DNA of 64,000 bases from Phoma sp. XZ068 (GCA_004835665.1 RBKR01000002.1:1612001-1676000); one strand, 5' to 3'. Shown: positions 22,160 to 34,700, counted from the stretch's first letter. Program-made: numbers and translations. The notes: generated from the sequence alone by a model not told the origin.

Positions 22160-23770
22160 TCACGTCGTGCTCGTGTTCGTTTGTCTCCTTGTCAGCTCGT
22201 TTTCCAGCTCCTGCCTCTCTTCGATCGTCAGGTCGCTCGAGGCTTTGCCGATCTTTACACCTAAGAACATGAGAATGAGGCCAGCGCTCGAGAGCGCGGT
22301 CGCAAGCCAAAAAGCAATCTTGTAGCTCTCCCTCAAGCCCCTCTCTTCCGTCTCGCTAACAGCCAAGTCTGCAAAACTCAAAAAAACGGCGATACCGAGG
22401 AACAAGAGACTGTTCATGAAGGCGCCTGCCAGCCCTTGTCGGTGTTTCGGCATCGATGTCGTAACAAAAATGTTGCTGACGTTGTATGTGATGTCTATAC
22501 CAAGGGTAGCGCAGAGCATTGAGGGGAAAACGTATGCCCAGTAGTTGAACTTGACCGGCAATATGGCGAACAGGAGGGTGCAGAGGATGTATGCAGTGCC
22601 GCTGATTAGAAGGAGAATACGGCCAGGAAGGAGGTGGAGAACGAGGCCACCAACGGTGACAAGAATGAGACCGCCAACACACATAGGTGCGAACCAAGCG
22701 GCGGTGAGAAGTGGGCTGGCACCCACAACTTCCTCAATATAAAAAGATGCGTAGAACAGGAAGATGCCAAACGTGCCGTATTGAAAGAAAAGAGCTGTCG
22801 CAAGCCACTTCATGCCCTTGACGTGGAACATATCGGGAGGTAGAAGTGGCTGCTCCGCGACCCAACCCTCGATGTAGATGAAGGCGCCCAGGAAGATCCA
22901 ACCAAGAATAAACGTGACCGGGATGTAAGGTGTGGCCCAGCCTTGCGGTGCATGGCTTCCATCTGTGAGAGCGAAAATGACAAGGACAAGGCCTGGTACC
23001 ACAGTAACCAATCCCCACCAGTCCATCTTGATGCCCTTTCCATGCTTGTCCTCGGGTCTGTTTGGTATACAGAGATACGCCACTACGCCAACGATGGCGA
23101 GGATGATCGCACCAATGAAGAAGAACCATCGCCATGTCGTGAACTGTGCTGAAACACCAGCGAAGAAAATGCCAGTGAAGAAGCCAACAGGAGCGAAGGC
23201 ACCGTAGAGACTGAAAACGAGGTTCTTTCGCGGGCCTGGACGATACTATGGCATGTTAGCTTAAGAATTTTCAGCTCTCCATATGTGTATACTTACAATG
23301 CTACCCAAAAGCATAATACCAGATGGCAGAAATGCAGCAGGACCGAAACCTTGGAGTGCGCGACAGAAGATGAGCATGATATAATTCTGGCTGAACCCTG
23401 CGATAATTGTCCAGACCAGAAGCCATACGAGACCACTGACAAAGACAATATACCCGCCATACATATCAGCCAGTCGGCCTGCCGGTAAAAGGAAAGCACC
23501 TGTGACCAAGGAGAAAACACTGGCCGGCCACGTCTCCGCTTGCTTTGGGATGTTGAGTGCTGGAGTCAACGATGGTAGAAGGATATTGAAGCCAGAGATG
23601 AGGTACTCGGCAACGAACATCGATCCAAGAAGCGCAAAGCAGAAACCAAACTCTACCCACATCGACTTGAAAGTAGCTGGTCGCTCTCGACCCAGTCGTT
23701 CGATCTCAGAAGCGCTGTATCCTCGCGACTGAGGAGGAGCACCATCCTCGACCTCCTTTGAAGTGGGCAT
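22160..23770 (-). CDS. MFS transporter, DHA/ATR1-like drug:H+ antiporter
   Basis: 519 aa from exons 23770-23297 and 23245-22160 (intron 23246-23296). A polar N-tail is followed by 12-14 transmembrane helices. Motif A after TM2 is GRLADMYGG. The FCRALQGFGPAAFLPSGIML stretch and the splice-restored IYRPGPRKN loop resemble fungal ATR1-type (aminotriazole/boron efflux) transporters. The protein probably exports a small toxic compound across the plasma membrane. The start is set at MPTSKEVEDG; an upstream in-frame ATG at 23854 would add an unlikely leader. It is divergently paired with the Zn2Cys6 gene at 24545, a common arrangement in which the regulator controls the pump. A CGG-N10-CCG palindrome lies 91 bp upstream of this start codon. 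Confidence 0.9.
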
Positions 23771-23860
23771 GATGTCTAAACCGGACGAGAGGTAGCAGCG
23801 ACGGCTGTTATGACGGTATACGAAATCGATAAAGCTAAGGTAGCTGGTCGACACAAAGTC

Positions 23861-23876
23861 CGGCGAAAATTCGCCG
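23861..23876. promoter_or_regulatory. CGG-N10-CCG palindrome, candidate Zn2Cys6 binding site
   Basis: The 16-bp sequence CGGCGAAAATTCGCCG has 7-bp inverted arms (CGGCGAA/TTCGCCG) around AA. This is the CGG-N10-CCG spacing used by Put3-type binuclear cluster dimers. It lies in the shared region between the MFS gene (start 23770) and the Zn2Cys6 gene (start 24545). Binding by the neighbouring regulator is inferred. Confidence 0.6.
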
Positions 23877-24544
23877 TCAATAAGAGGTGGAAGCTGAAAC
23901 CAGGATGGGTCGTTACCACAGCTGTGAAATAATGTAGTCGCTATTGAGAAGCGATGGCCAATATTCGTATAACAGGATGACGAGATCCTAAGTAAAGACT
24001 GACTGGATCGTTCACGGCGCGTCTTTCTATAGTGTGGCAGCCGCGCACCGTGACGACCGCACTATGACTGGAGTCTAATGTACACAACATTTTGGCTGAG
24101 AAATCCATTCTAGAAAGCCACCACAGTTCAACTGCGTCGGTGACGTTCGCACCGATGGTGGTGACGGAGTGGACAAGGCCATGCAGGTAATGTGGCTTGG
24201 CATCCTCTTCAGGTTAGAACAACCACTAAGGTGGCGAGAACGACTACCCAAAGCGAAGGCCGCTCAAGTGTGCCAAATGTGCAAGTTTCGAGCAATGCCT
24301 TTGTCAGCGAATGGGAAGCTCTGAATGGTCGAAGAGTGCGACTTTGGCCGATCTGGCGCGCCGTAGGCGTTTCCGCTCGTTCGGCATTTTCGTGGCGGAA
24401 CCAACGGCCCAACGTGGGCTGTAAGGGTCTTTCATTCAGGTGTTCAACATCGACCGTCATTAACCCGAGCTCATCTATATCCTCTCTAAGAGTCTTCAGT
24501 CCTTTACGGTCAATACCTAACAGACCTTGCATGGCGCTTATCCA

Positions 24545-26221
24545 ATGAGCTCGACATTACTCAATCTACCCACAAAAGCCTGCCACAATTGTCGCAGACG
24601 TCGCTGGAAATGCGACCGATCTTCACCGGTCTGCCATAAGTGTCTGTCATCTGGTACCGAATGCCTGGGCTATGGAAAACTATTTGTGTGGAATCGCGGG
24701 GTTGCGAGTCGGGGGAAGATGATGGGAAAGTCGTATGAGGAGCGATTGTCGACGAAAGAGGAAGCCAAGCCTCACGATGCACCTGCCATCACATGGGAAT
24801 CGGATCTTGGAGTTGCACAAACACAGCCAGTGTCCCCGGAGCCCGCGGACAGGCCAATGGCCGAAGATGCGAAAGATGGATCCGCTCTCGGTTCAGCAGC
24901 CGAAGGGGATGAGACCGCGATGATCCTTCACCGACCCTTAGTAGACCCACTGGTGAACGACCTAGACCGCCATTCACGCTACTACCTGTATCATTTTGCG
25001 ACACAACTTTGTGAGGACATGGTCGTATACGATATGCCGGGGCGAAATCCAATCCGCGATCTCATACCTGCGACATCTGCGTACCCACTACTGCTGCACA
25101 TCATCGTGGCCAACTCGGCCTTCCATGTCTTCAATATATCGCGTAATCCGATGGGCCAGTCAGCATATCAGGCTCAGCAAGGTTCCTGCCTTGTCGCGTA
25201 CTACCAAGCAGTCAGTCGATTCGGTGGACCTCTGCAATCCTCATATCGAGATGCACTGACTGCGAAGACTAATGCACTCTCTCTGCTGGCACAGAACGTT
25301 GCTTCTGTCAATGCATCAAATATCGATTTGGTCCTGGTGACCATTCTACTCTTTGTCAATTACACCCTAGTAGAGTCTGGCAAAGACAAATGGAAGGTAC
25401 ACATGGATGGTGCGATGTCCCTGATCAAGCTACTGGGAGAACCGCCATATCTGCAACAGCCGATGAGTAGACTGCGCCTGACCATCCTTTCCGACTTTTT
25501 GGTGTTCTACGTTCTAGGTTCTACATTGTCATTTTCAACAATGTCAAAGTTCGTGCCCGACACCATTGACCTAGAGCCAATTTTACGCTACGCAGAGACA
25601 AACAACTACCTGTCGTGTCCAGCACCCCTCCTTCGCATCATGCTCGAGTCATTTGAGCTTCCAGACTCCCGCGACGGACCTTCTGGGAATCTGAGAGAGA
25701 GCATTCAGGAGCAGGTCGGCGTCTTATTGCAACGAGCGCTCGACTTCGATCCCATCGCATGGTCTTGCGACTTTGAACCCGCGTCACCGTTCGAAGACCT
25801 CAAACAGCGTGTGCGCATTGCTTCTGCGCACCGTTCTGCTGTTTGCATCTATCTGGCTCGCGTATTGCCTTGCACCCACCCACTCCTCGATCCTGCCAGC
25901 GATACGGCTCTTGTCAACCTGATAGCTCTCGCCAACGACGTCGTTCACCATATTTCTTACCTCAAACCTAGCGATGCGGTTTTTAAGTGCATATGTTGGC
26001 CTTTGTTCTTGGCTGGTGCCGAGTCCGAGGATCCTGCACAACGCGAGTGGATCATGAACACACTGGACACACTGTACAGTGAGATGTACTGGGGCTACTT
26101 ACATACAGTCAAGAGGGTACTAGAAACCATTTGGCTGTGCAAGGATAGGGCAGGATCAGGAGCAGACAACTGCTGGGTCGACGAGGTGAAGGAGCTAGGT
26201 ACCGACATTTTGATTGCGTGA
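24545..26221 (+). CDS. Zn2Cys6 transcription factor (Fungal_trans_2 type)
   Basis: 558 aa from the ATG at 24545; an ATG at 24527 would add six residues. The binuclear zinc cluster sits at residues ~11-38 with spacing C-x2-C-x6-C-x6-C-x2-C-x6-C (CHNCRRRRWKC, then CHKCLSSGTEC). It is followed by VWNRGVASRGKMMGKSYEE, a sequence typical of the PF11951 group. The rest is the helical fungal regulatory domain (for example PLLLHIIVANSAFHVFNIS, LVLVTILLFVNYTLVESGKD and WPLFLAGAESEDPAQREW). It is nuclear. It is transcribed away from the MFS transporter and probably regulates it. No introns are evident. Confidence 0.9.
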   Translation: MSSTLLNLPTKACHNCRRRRWKCDRSSPVCHKCLSSGTECLGYGKLFVWNRGVASRGKMMGKSYEERLSTKEEAKPHDAPAITWESDLGVAQTQPVSPEPADRPMAEDAKDGSALGSAAEGDETAMILHRPLVDPLVNDLDRHSRYYLYHFATQLCEDMVVYDMPGRNPIRDLIPATSAYPLLLHIIVANSAFHVFNISRNPMGQSAYQAQQGSCLVAYYQAVSRFGGPLQSSYRDALTAKTNALSLLAQNVASVNASNIDLVLVTILLFVNYTLVESGKDKWKVHMDGAMSLIKLLGEPPYLQQPMSRLRLTILSDFLVFYVLGSTLSFSTMSKFVPDTIDLEPILRYAETNNYLSCPAPLLRIMLESFELPDSRDGPSGNLRESIQEQVGVLLQRALDFDPIAWSCDFEPASPFEDLKQRVRIASAHRSAVCIYLARVLPCTHPLLDPASDTALVNLIALANDVVHHISYLKPSDAVFKCICWPLFLAGAESEDPAQREWIMNTLDTLYSEMYWGYLHTVKRVLETIWLCKDRAGSGADNCWVDEVKELGTDILIA

Positions 26222-27199
26222 GAGCATAGCCTCTCAAGCTGGTCTTTCAGACTGGATTTGGGCACCACTAATATCAACTCATAAATCTTCCGCCAGCACT
26301 ATCAACTTTGTACTTATCGAAAGAAGCCTTCTGATGTCGAGGACGCTCACAATGCACCCAGTTGATTGAGATGTTGACACGGTTTCGACTATCCTACATG
26401 TTGCGCTGGGTATGGGTAACGTGCAGCCTAATGACGGCTTGGTCATTCCTTCTCGACTCGAAAGCACATGAGAGAAGGTGCGACCGGCTACTGATAGAAC
26501 GCAGTAACGGCCAGCATTCGCGCAGCATGTGCATGGCTGATCTACAACTCGAAGGCACTTGTTGTGGGGTAGTATCGACTTCATCCAAGTGTAGGCCCCT
26601 TCCGCCTTCGCCTAGAACCGCAAAATGATACAAAGCTCTTGAAATATAGATATCTATAGCAATTCCGTATGCGCAAAATAGGCATTGTGCGTGCGGGTAT
26701 TGTTATCGCCTTGACAGGGCCTGCTTCAGGCTTATCGCCCTAGCAATACACATCACACTTCCTACGCTCGTGCTGGCTTTTGCGGCTGCAAGTGCATATC
26801 GCTGAGCGCCGAAAAGGTTCAACACAATTTTTCATTTCGATCAAGCTCCAATCGCGGGTCAGGACTTCTTAGATGTGAAACGACACACGTCGCAGAACAG
26901 GCAACCCCAAAAATAGCACCAAGGTATACCACGCAACTTTTGACATCTTATCTCCACTTTCCTGACTTCGCTTGTAATTCGACACTGTTTGGTCGTTTCG
27001 ACTGTTCCTGAGCAAATGAGCGGATGGTGGGGAGGCATGATGCCTGAGGCTCTGTAATTTGGGAGCAGGAGCAACGATGTGTAGCTATTGCTACAAGATG
27101 TCGCGCTACAGTTCTGCTTTCTTCACACTCGTTTCTCAGTCGACTGGACGTGCTAAGCACTATCACTACGCTCATTAGTTTCCTGTCAATCGTTACATC
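26222..27199. other. Intergenic region, no gene seen
   Basis: Nearly 1 kb. Short frames on both strands (for example 26279-26584) lack features. It presumably contains the promoter of the GH76 gene. Confidence 0.4.
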
Positions 27200-28625
27200 A
27201 TGTATTCGTCTTCAGTCTTCTTACAATCGCTGCTTCTAAGCGTACCGTTCATCCCTAATACATCTGCGCAAAGCATCTACGACGGAGTCACTGATCCTAC
27301 AAAGCGCGCCGAGTTCGCGCTCTCAACTTTACAGATTTGGTACAATGCCGGTACTGGTCTATGGGACACAACAGGGTGGTGGAATAGCGCCAATGTCATG
27401 ACCATGATCGCAAACCTCGCCAAGAGCGATCCAGGCAACGCACAGCTCCAGAACCTTGCGACAAGGGTGTTTGCGAACACACTACTACAGGCGCCTGCGA
27501 AGAACCCACAGCCAGGTGTTGAGGACGAGGCGAACCAGAAAAGGGATGATTCGAGGGTGGGTAGCCAAGACCGTAGCAATGGCACATTCCTACTACTCAA
27601 TGAGACGAGCAGAGAATCTGGATACTCGAAAAGCATAAACCCAGATACCAGCGAACCAATCACAATATTTCCCTCGGATTGGGATGCGGACGAAGGCCAA
27701 TACGTCGACATTCAAAGCCTACCCAGCTTCGCCTCAGCATCAAAGGACACAGCAACTCAAGCTGCTCTCGCAGTAGCTCCAAACCCTAAGGATTGGCTCG
27801 ATGGCTTCTACGATGATGACCTCTGGTGGGCATTAGCCTGGATCGGCGCTTACGATGTGACCCAGAACATTCAATATCTGCAGCTCGCGGAGGGTATATT
27901 TGGTCAAGTCACAAAGGCCTGGCCTACTCGTTGCGGCAATGGCGGTATCTTTTGGAGCTGGAAGAAGGATTACATGAACGCCATCGCAAATGAATTGTTT
28001 CTCTCGACAGCAGCACATCTAGCGAATCGCGCGGAGAACAAGGACACTTATGTCGAGTGGGCGGAATTGACGCTGAAGTGGTTTCTGAACAGTGGGATGA
28101 TCAACGAAAAGGGAACTATTAACGACGGTCTGACTGAAGGGTGCAAGAACAATGGCTACGTGAGTACCTCCACGGATCCCTTTTGTGCAACACGAACTAA
28201 CAAGTCTCCAGGCAACATGGTCGTACAACCAGGGCGTGATCCTTGGCGGCCTCGTTGAGCTGAACAGGGCTGTCCCCAATGACACGTATCTCCCTCTCGC
28301 CACTAAAATCGCCAAAGCTGCCATCACGGAACTCTCAGACGACAACGGTGTCATCCACGACGGCTGCGAGCCCGGTTGCGGCGGCGACGGAAACCAATTC
28401 AAGGGCATCTTTATGCGAAATCTGCAGCTTCTTCATGAAGCGGCACCGGATGATGTGTTTGCTAATTCGATCCGAACGAATGCCAACAGTATATGGAAGA
28501 ACGATAGGGATGAGAGCCAAGGAAACACGTTGAGTGTGAATTGGGCGGGGCCGTTTGTTAGTCCTGCGAATGCTTCTACGCATTCGAGTGCCATGGATGC
28601 GCTTGTTGCTGCTATTTCTCTATGA
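27200..28625 (+). CDS. GH76 alpha-1,6-mannanase-like secreted enzyme (DFG5/DCW1 family)
   Basis: 457 aa from exons 27200-28159 and 28212-28625; the 52-nt intron restores NNGYATWSYNQG. A signal peptide (MYSSSVFLQSLLLSVPFIPN) precedes a GH76 (alpha/alpha)6 domain with TLQIWYNAGTGLWDTTGWWN, the catalytic Asp pair in YDDDLWWALAWI, and the conserved GGIFWSWKK and ATWSYNQGVILGGL blocks. GH76 proteins act on alpha-1,6-mannan or transglycosylate GPI glycans into the wall. The C-terminus (SAMDALVAAISL) is too short for a normal GPI signal, so a soluble secreted form is more likely than an anchored Dfg5-type protein. An unusual inserted stretch between ~100 and 175 is Asp/Ser-rich with sequons. Confidence 0.93.
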
Positions 28626-28802
28626 TGGTAATGTTTACATTGGGGGCCCCAGTGGCAGCAGCTTATGAAGTAATGATTGTATTAGCGACTTGTGGTTTCA
28701 CGATCAGTTAAAACTCCCGGTAAAGAGTAATAGCACCCTTGATTTCTCGTTTAGTTCCATGCTTCGGAATTGCGGGCCGGATCGCCTTGTTCTAGGACCT
28801 AT

Positions 28803-29369
28803 CTACGCATCTGCTCCCAGCCACTTGATCGGTATCAGTCCCGCCCCGTTCGCGAAGTCGAACTTGCCCACCGGAACACCTTTGTGCCTTAGAATGCCAT
28901 ACATTGTCGTAACATGAAACCAGAAGTTGGGATGTGCGTTGCGCAACACATAATCGAATGCGGTAAACTTAACTTCGATGGGACCATTGGGTAGGTGCTT
29001 TCCGATATGAAGTACGACTTCATCGTCCTCCCTCCCATCGAGACTGCTCGCTTCGATACTCTCAATGTACTCAATGGTCTTTTGGACTCGTGCTAAGAGT
29101 TCAGTAAAAGTCTTTTCGTCGTCAGGCAGGCTGATAGTGGGGGCTGACGGATTGGAGCGCTCGACAATGAACCTTGCGGTATCGGTGAAGCGGTACACCT
29201 GGAAGCAGAGATCGCCCATGTCGGGGTGAAGACGTGCGGTGAGGTAGTCGGCAGAGTCGATGTTGTTTTCTTTGGCGTAAGCTTCGCCTTTGCGAAGCAC
29301 TGCAGCCGCATTCTTCAGACCAAGGACGATGGGGCTGAGTGCGACGGCGTGGAACGATTTTGGCGCCAT
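28803..29369 (-). CDS. DUF1993 domain protein
   Basis: 188 aa, intronless, starting at MAPKSFHAV; an ATG at 29402 would add 11 residues. It matches the DUF1993 family: GLKNAAAVLRKGEAYAKEN, LTARLHPDMGDLCFQVYRFTD, SFTELLARVQKT-type helices and the end LRHKGVPVGKFDFANG. The family fold is a DinB-like four-helix bundle. No metal triad or activity is established. It lies on the same strand, downstream of the NRPS-like gene; no functional link is known. Confidence 0.9.
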   Translation of the reverse strand: MAPKSFHAVALSPIVLGLKNAAAVLRKGEAYAKENNIDSADYLTARLHPDMGDLCFQVYRFTDTARFIVERSNPSAPTISLPDDEKTFTELLARVQKTIEYIESIEASSLDGREDDEVVLHIGKHLPNGPIEVKFTAFDYVLRNAHPNFWFHVTTMYGILRHKGVPVGKFDFANGAGLIPIKWLGADA

Positions 29370-29869
29370 GTTTACTATCGGAATTGGTGTTATGGGGTCC
29401 AAGTATCAGGTTGGCTTGCTCAGAGGATATATTGATAGCGATAGGCTGTATGAGAAGGGATGGTTGTCGACGTTGACAAGACGAGCCGTGCGGCTGAATT
29501 TATACTTCTTCGGGACAGAATACAGTCGCAGCTTACATCCTGCTCTCCCGACCTGTACCACTCATCTTTCACCAATTCAATGATTCAGTTACCCCAAGGA
29601 GCGGCAGCGCCACTCGAGTCGGCGAAACTGTCGACGACCCGGACGAATACTGAAACCCGAAATCCTGAGCTGACAAAGCTTGGTCGAAAGAGGCTAATGG
29701 AGACGAATGGCCTGTAAGATGATTGGCCGGGAAGACAGTCGACCAATCAAAATCCGCGACTACGCTGCCGCGGTTACAGTACACGAGGTTTTTGTAGGCT
29801 TTCTTTTTGGCTGAGTCGCTGTAGAGTGGTGTCTGTTGGGGGTTGTAATGTTCAGAACTCAATGATTAA
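29370..29869. other. Intergenic region downstream of the NRPS-like gene
   Basis: A 97-codon minus-strand frame (29569-29862) starts 8 bp after the NRPS-like stop. I checked it for a carrier-protein (T) domain and found no phosphopantetheine serine motif. It is probably not coding. Confidence 0.35.
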
Positions 29870-31760
29870 TCATGCTATCATGGCTTCCGTTCGGAAAAGC
29901 GTGCCCAGTCCTCCTACCATAATCGAGGTGTAGAGGTCTTCAATCTCTTGGGCGTAAAGGCGCGTAGTCGCGAGTCTCTGAACAGTGTCCTTCAGTCCCA
30001 TCTCGAACGGCTTCTCTCTCTTAGCAAATATAACATAGCGTTGCTCGAGCTGACCGAAGGTATCCGCTACATCATTGGCCTTGCTAGCCTGGGGCCACAA
30101 TTCTTTTATGAAGGTCTTCTGCATGACGACATCTTGTGTATAGTATTGTGGATGCAGCTCGACAATTGCTGCAGGCTTGTCCTTGCCGGTACCGACAAGC
30201 AGACAGGCATGTACCTTTGGGTGCGTTGCTATTAATCGTTCGTGTAACATCGGATTGAACTTCGAACCGTTCTTGAAAACGATTATATCGTCTTTTCGGC
30301 CTTCGTGTCTCCAATGGTATGGCTTCGTCGGGTGCTTCGAGTACAGGTCGCGCATCGAGTATTCAGACAGATGAGGGAAGATCTTAAACACCCCCTGGAA
30401 ATCTGCGTATTCTGGACTTCTGACGTAGACAAGTTCAAAGAGATCAGCGACCGGCCGCATCTCTATGCCGTTCACAATGGGGTTGATGCACACATACGAC
30501 CAGTCTTCGCGATCGGTGACGTGCTGTACCATGGTGACAGTCTCAGTTGATGCCATCAGGGACACCAACGGTACGTGTTGAGATACGATCTCTCCAACGT
30601 GATGTGAGAGTGATCCTGAATATCGTCAGCATACGTCATGTCAACCTTACGGACCTTTCAATGAATTCTTACCTCCAACATATGCGATGTGTTTGAGCCC
30701 TCGTACTTGTGCTAGAACGTTCGAGTTTTTGGCAAGCTCCTCCAGCGTTGCAGGCACGCAGCTCACCGAATCCAAATCCGCGTACTTTAACATCTCACCC
30801 ATGATTTCTGCGGTAGGCTGCTCCGGCGGACCAAGAACAGTGGTAGTGTTGTTGAAGCAGACGTCTGTAATTCCGGCGCCAATCCCTGCGCTCGAAGATA
30901 TTGACCAAGCTAGGTAATTGCGACGTCTGGCGTCGAATATAGCCCATACTGAAGGTCTTCCTCCCAAAGGAGACACAAGGTGGTGGTTGTCGGTAGTACT
31001 GATTGCCCAGTGAGTACACGTTACTGGTGCAGGCAGACCAGTCGACCCTGACGTGTGTAAGACGAAGCACGGATCGTACTTTGCTTCCTCAAACGTCTTC
31101 TTGTACGGAAAACGCTCGCATGGCGAATTGTCAAGGAGCGTAGCCAATTCTGGGATTCGTACCGCTTCAAGCCGACATCGCTCAAGAATGCCTGATACGG
31201 GAAAACCAGCTGTGTATAGCAGAGTGGTGCAGTTCGTCTGCCGAACAAGGTTCGCATGCCCCGCAAGGCTATTCTTGTGAGAACTATAGAGTACCTGTCT
31301 GCGTCAGCACAGTTTCGAAAGTCATGTAGTCACAATATTTGAATTGGAACATACCTTGTGGCCTGTCTTTATACTGCAAAAGCCTGTCAGGTCTATCCAT
31401 AACCAAAAGAATAATGTTGCCAGTGCTTCGAATGGACGGGAACTTACGCGGCTACAAGAACGATAAAGCTTCGAATATCGGGGAAACCCATGTACATGAC
31501 CGTTTCGAACTCAGAGCTCAAGCCAATTGCTTCTTGGAGGAAATGTGCCATCCTGTCGATAGCGTTGGCAAACTAGTGCTGTCAGTTTCGCCCGACCAGG
31601 AGCTCGCTATCCTCACGCATCGCCAATTGACATCCTGAAAGCCATGATGCAGATTCGCGGGGCATTTGGGAAACGAAAAGCATGTTCGGTCTGGTTGTTG
31701 TCTTGCGTTCTCGTCAACGATATTGGGAATAAGTCGTCTTCCGTACAATTTCGTGTTCAT
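29870..31760 (-). CDS. NRPS-like adenylation-domain protein, carrier domain absent
   Basis: 551 aa from exons 31760-31617, 31572-31448, 31373-31355 (19 nt), 31294-30673 and 30615-29870; all joins keep frame. It is an ANL-superfamily adenylation domain like that of fungal NRPS-like/alpha-aminoadipate-reductase-type enzymes, which activate a carboxylic acid as acyl-AMP. Core motifs are FVLHTSGSTGLPAPV (P-loop, where the usual Lys is Ala), YVGGSLSHHVGEI, LMASTET, GRKDDIIVFKNGSKFNP and the A10-like LKDTVQRLAT with its Lys kept. The frame stops about 15 residues after the A-domain. There is no T domain, reductase or thioesterase. It may be a truncated NRPS-like gene or a free-standing adenylating enzyme that serves a carrier in trans. 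Confidence 0.85.
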
Positions 31761-34700
31761 GGAACTCAAAACCGTGTTCCAAAAGGCCATGAACGTTGGA
31801 AAGCGCGTTGTACTGGTCCTTTTGTGTTTTTGTGTCCGCGGAAGAATGGATGCGACAGTGATGGCTACCTTCGGTAGTTGAACGAATGGATAGCATGCCA
31901 CTCACACTCCGTGCCTTCTGACTGGCCGTTGACCATTGTGCCGCTAGCTCTATATTTATTTCAAGCAATCGAAATTGGTTTCGCCAAACATTGGGCTCAG
32001 AATCCGAGCAAAAAGTTACGGCATTCCGCCCCAAGCTTGGCGATCTACGTTGCACATCATTTTGCTAGATCAGCGGAAAACGCAAGACAACAGCTACCTC
32101 TAAGCAGTGTCAGGCAGCATTCTCACGGCTGTCGAATAGGAGAGAGTGGAGACATGGTTGGCAAGTGTGCCATCGAGTGACGGCACAGCGGAGTTTTGGT
32201 CCGAAAGTGGCTCGAGCGCCTCTGCCTCGTTCTTTGACTTCCTCTACCCCCAGCGGAGAACTCGGCAAACCTTCTGAACTTCCTCGTCAAAGAGCAGGAG
32301 ACAACACCATCAAATCAATGGATGGCGCGCCCAATTCCGCGAACGTACTTGATCAGCGTTTGGCGCTGCCCAAGTTTCGAGTGGAGGGCAATGTGACCTG
32401 CGCAAATAGAGGCGCCCAATGTCAACCAGTTCTTTGACTGGATGACACGGTAGAACGGCACACGTTTGGGTTTCAATTGACGCCTCGTACTGTCTAAGGA
32501 TCTAGTCCTCGTACTTTTATTTGCAAAGTGAGCATGAAGCTGTGATATGCTGGGCAAGGTATGTGGAGGCGAGCCTATAAAGGGTGCAGTGCCAAGCCGA
32601 CGGCAGACTGTCAGGCTTTGAGAGCTCACCGTCGCAGGAGTCCGAACATCAGCTGGTCGAACTTGCCTATCACTTCTACTTTAAAATTGCAAACCGTTTC
32701 TTGATCTCCATGACCAAGGTCCGTTTCGCGGTCTCGCGTCCACCATCTCCCCAGCCTGACAGTTGCAACTTTGCGCGAAGCGAGAGCGCGACTGTATCGA
32801 CATCAACACACTACCCATTCTACCACATGAAGGAAGCGCTAGGGTTGATACCAACTCCTATTTGCATACAACATACTGCTCGATGCTTGCCGTAAGGTAC
32901 CCAGCCTATTGTCTCCACATCAGTGCATCACGATCGAGCCGCCTCAGCTGCAATTTTTGCAGATTGCCAACCAGGAAGGAGCTCAGTTCCTAGAGCCGAG
33001 TTTGAGTGCGTCTTGCCATCACTGTGAACATTACGTACAGCGGATGGCTGGTACAAGACTTCAGAAGAGTTGATACGAGGCGACGAAGATGAGAACATCA
33101 TATCGAAGAGCTATCTTAGTCATACATATCTCATCCCACAGTTTTTCAGCTACTGCAAAGCCGAAGTTCAGAGTGCAAGAAGCATGTCTTCACCCGGAAT
33201 CATCGACTTATTGAACCACGAAACGAATTCCTGACATTGCCTACCACCCTAAAGGCGGAGGTTTCAAAACCAGTGGTGCTCAGCATGGTCTCCAACAGAG
33301 CAAAAGACTTTGGGGGTGGAATGTTAGGAACAACCATGTCGAGACCACCACCTGCCCAAAGAAGCTGTGATATCCCTCGCTGAAGTATTGCCGTACTGAT
33401 CTAATGAGCCACGCAATGCAGTGTGCTAGTCTATATATCACCTCACAGCACAAGAAGTAAGATTATCTGGTATTGAAAAGCAACATGATTATATGCTTGA
33501 GTTGCTACTAACACATCATGCATCTGCCAACTTTGAGATAAACAACTTTCTGATCTCATTTTCAGATAAGCATTGGCCACATCGCCCATGTACTATACTT
33601 GTCTAGAATGTTAAGAATGTTAGGAACTACCCAACACTTCATATCACAAGACCAACCAAAGGTCCGTACAAGACAAGGCTTCCTGGATTTATGAGAGACT
33701 GGATGCGCCCATCGTTCAATCCGAGCGACCTCTACGTCCTCGAGCTAAATCAGTACCTCGAGAAAAAGGTAGGCAAAAGGAACAGCGTATGGAATGAGCT
33801 TATGATGACCCTATGGCGTTCTCGTATAGTCTTGGTTAGCGCAAGGATAGTCGAGAAGCAGCATGGCTATGGAATCTTGAAATTGCCTTGGACGACATTC
33901 AACAAAATGCGCAGACCTCGACTACACCCTGTACTGTTTGCTCCAAGCTCAAACCGGAGAGAGAGTGTGTGCAGCAAATCCAATTCACTGCTCATGCGAC
34001 TGCTAGAACGATAGTCTGCTAAAAACAACGATACAGCTGAGCGATCTCAGTATCTGGCGAAACTTCCGCTCAGACTCAAAGTGAAGCTGCAGTGAGAACC
34101 ACACTGGTGCGATCAAGCCCTAACGTACAGGTCATAGGCAAGCATCATAGGCACATGACAATAGTCACTGTATCGATTAAACTGCAAGTTGGAGGGCAAG
34201 AAGGAGGTCATAATTGTCTGAAACACCAGCTTTGGCGTATACTAATCACCACCGCAGAAACTCGAACCCGAGCTCATGTTGATGGACGACTGTGGAACGT
34301 ACCAGGACATGGAACGCTGAAAATAGCTACACGAAACTCGGATCCTGAAGGCGAGCTGGCCTCAGTGCTTGTTTATATGATTCAGTGAGTCGCAGTTTAA
34401 GTTCTGCGTCTAGGAAGAAGTGCCTCAGAGAACGAGAATAAAAGAGATTGAACCTACCCCTGGCGCGAGACCGTCAACCGGGTTGTGGGTTTGATTGTAC
34501 AGGTATGAATAACCTTGCTCGGTTGTTTTAGTGTTGCTATGTCTGTTTCTTCAGGTCTTTCTTTGATCTCATGCGATGAAGTTTTCAAGTTACGGGTCTC
34601 CCTTGTCTCGAAGCGTTCTTGCCTTTCGGCAGTTTTAACGTTTCTGAGTACCAGCTTGTCCAGATACTAAAGTTGTGCTCAATCCTAAGGCGCAACCAAC

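Noticed and set aside
29569..29862. Missing carrier (T) domain of the NRPS-like gene hidden downstream
   Set aside because: None of the frames shows a phosphopantetheine attachment motif, and there is no plausible splice from the A-domain exon.
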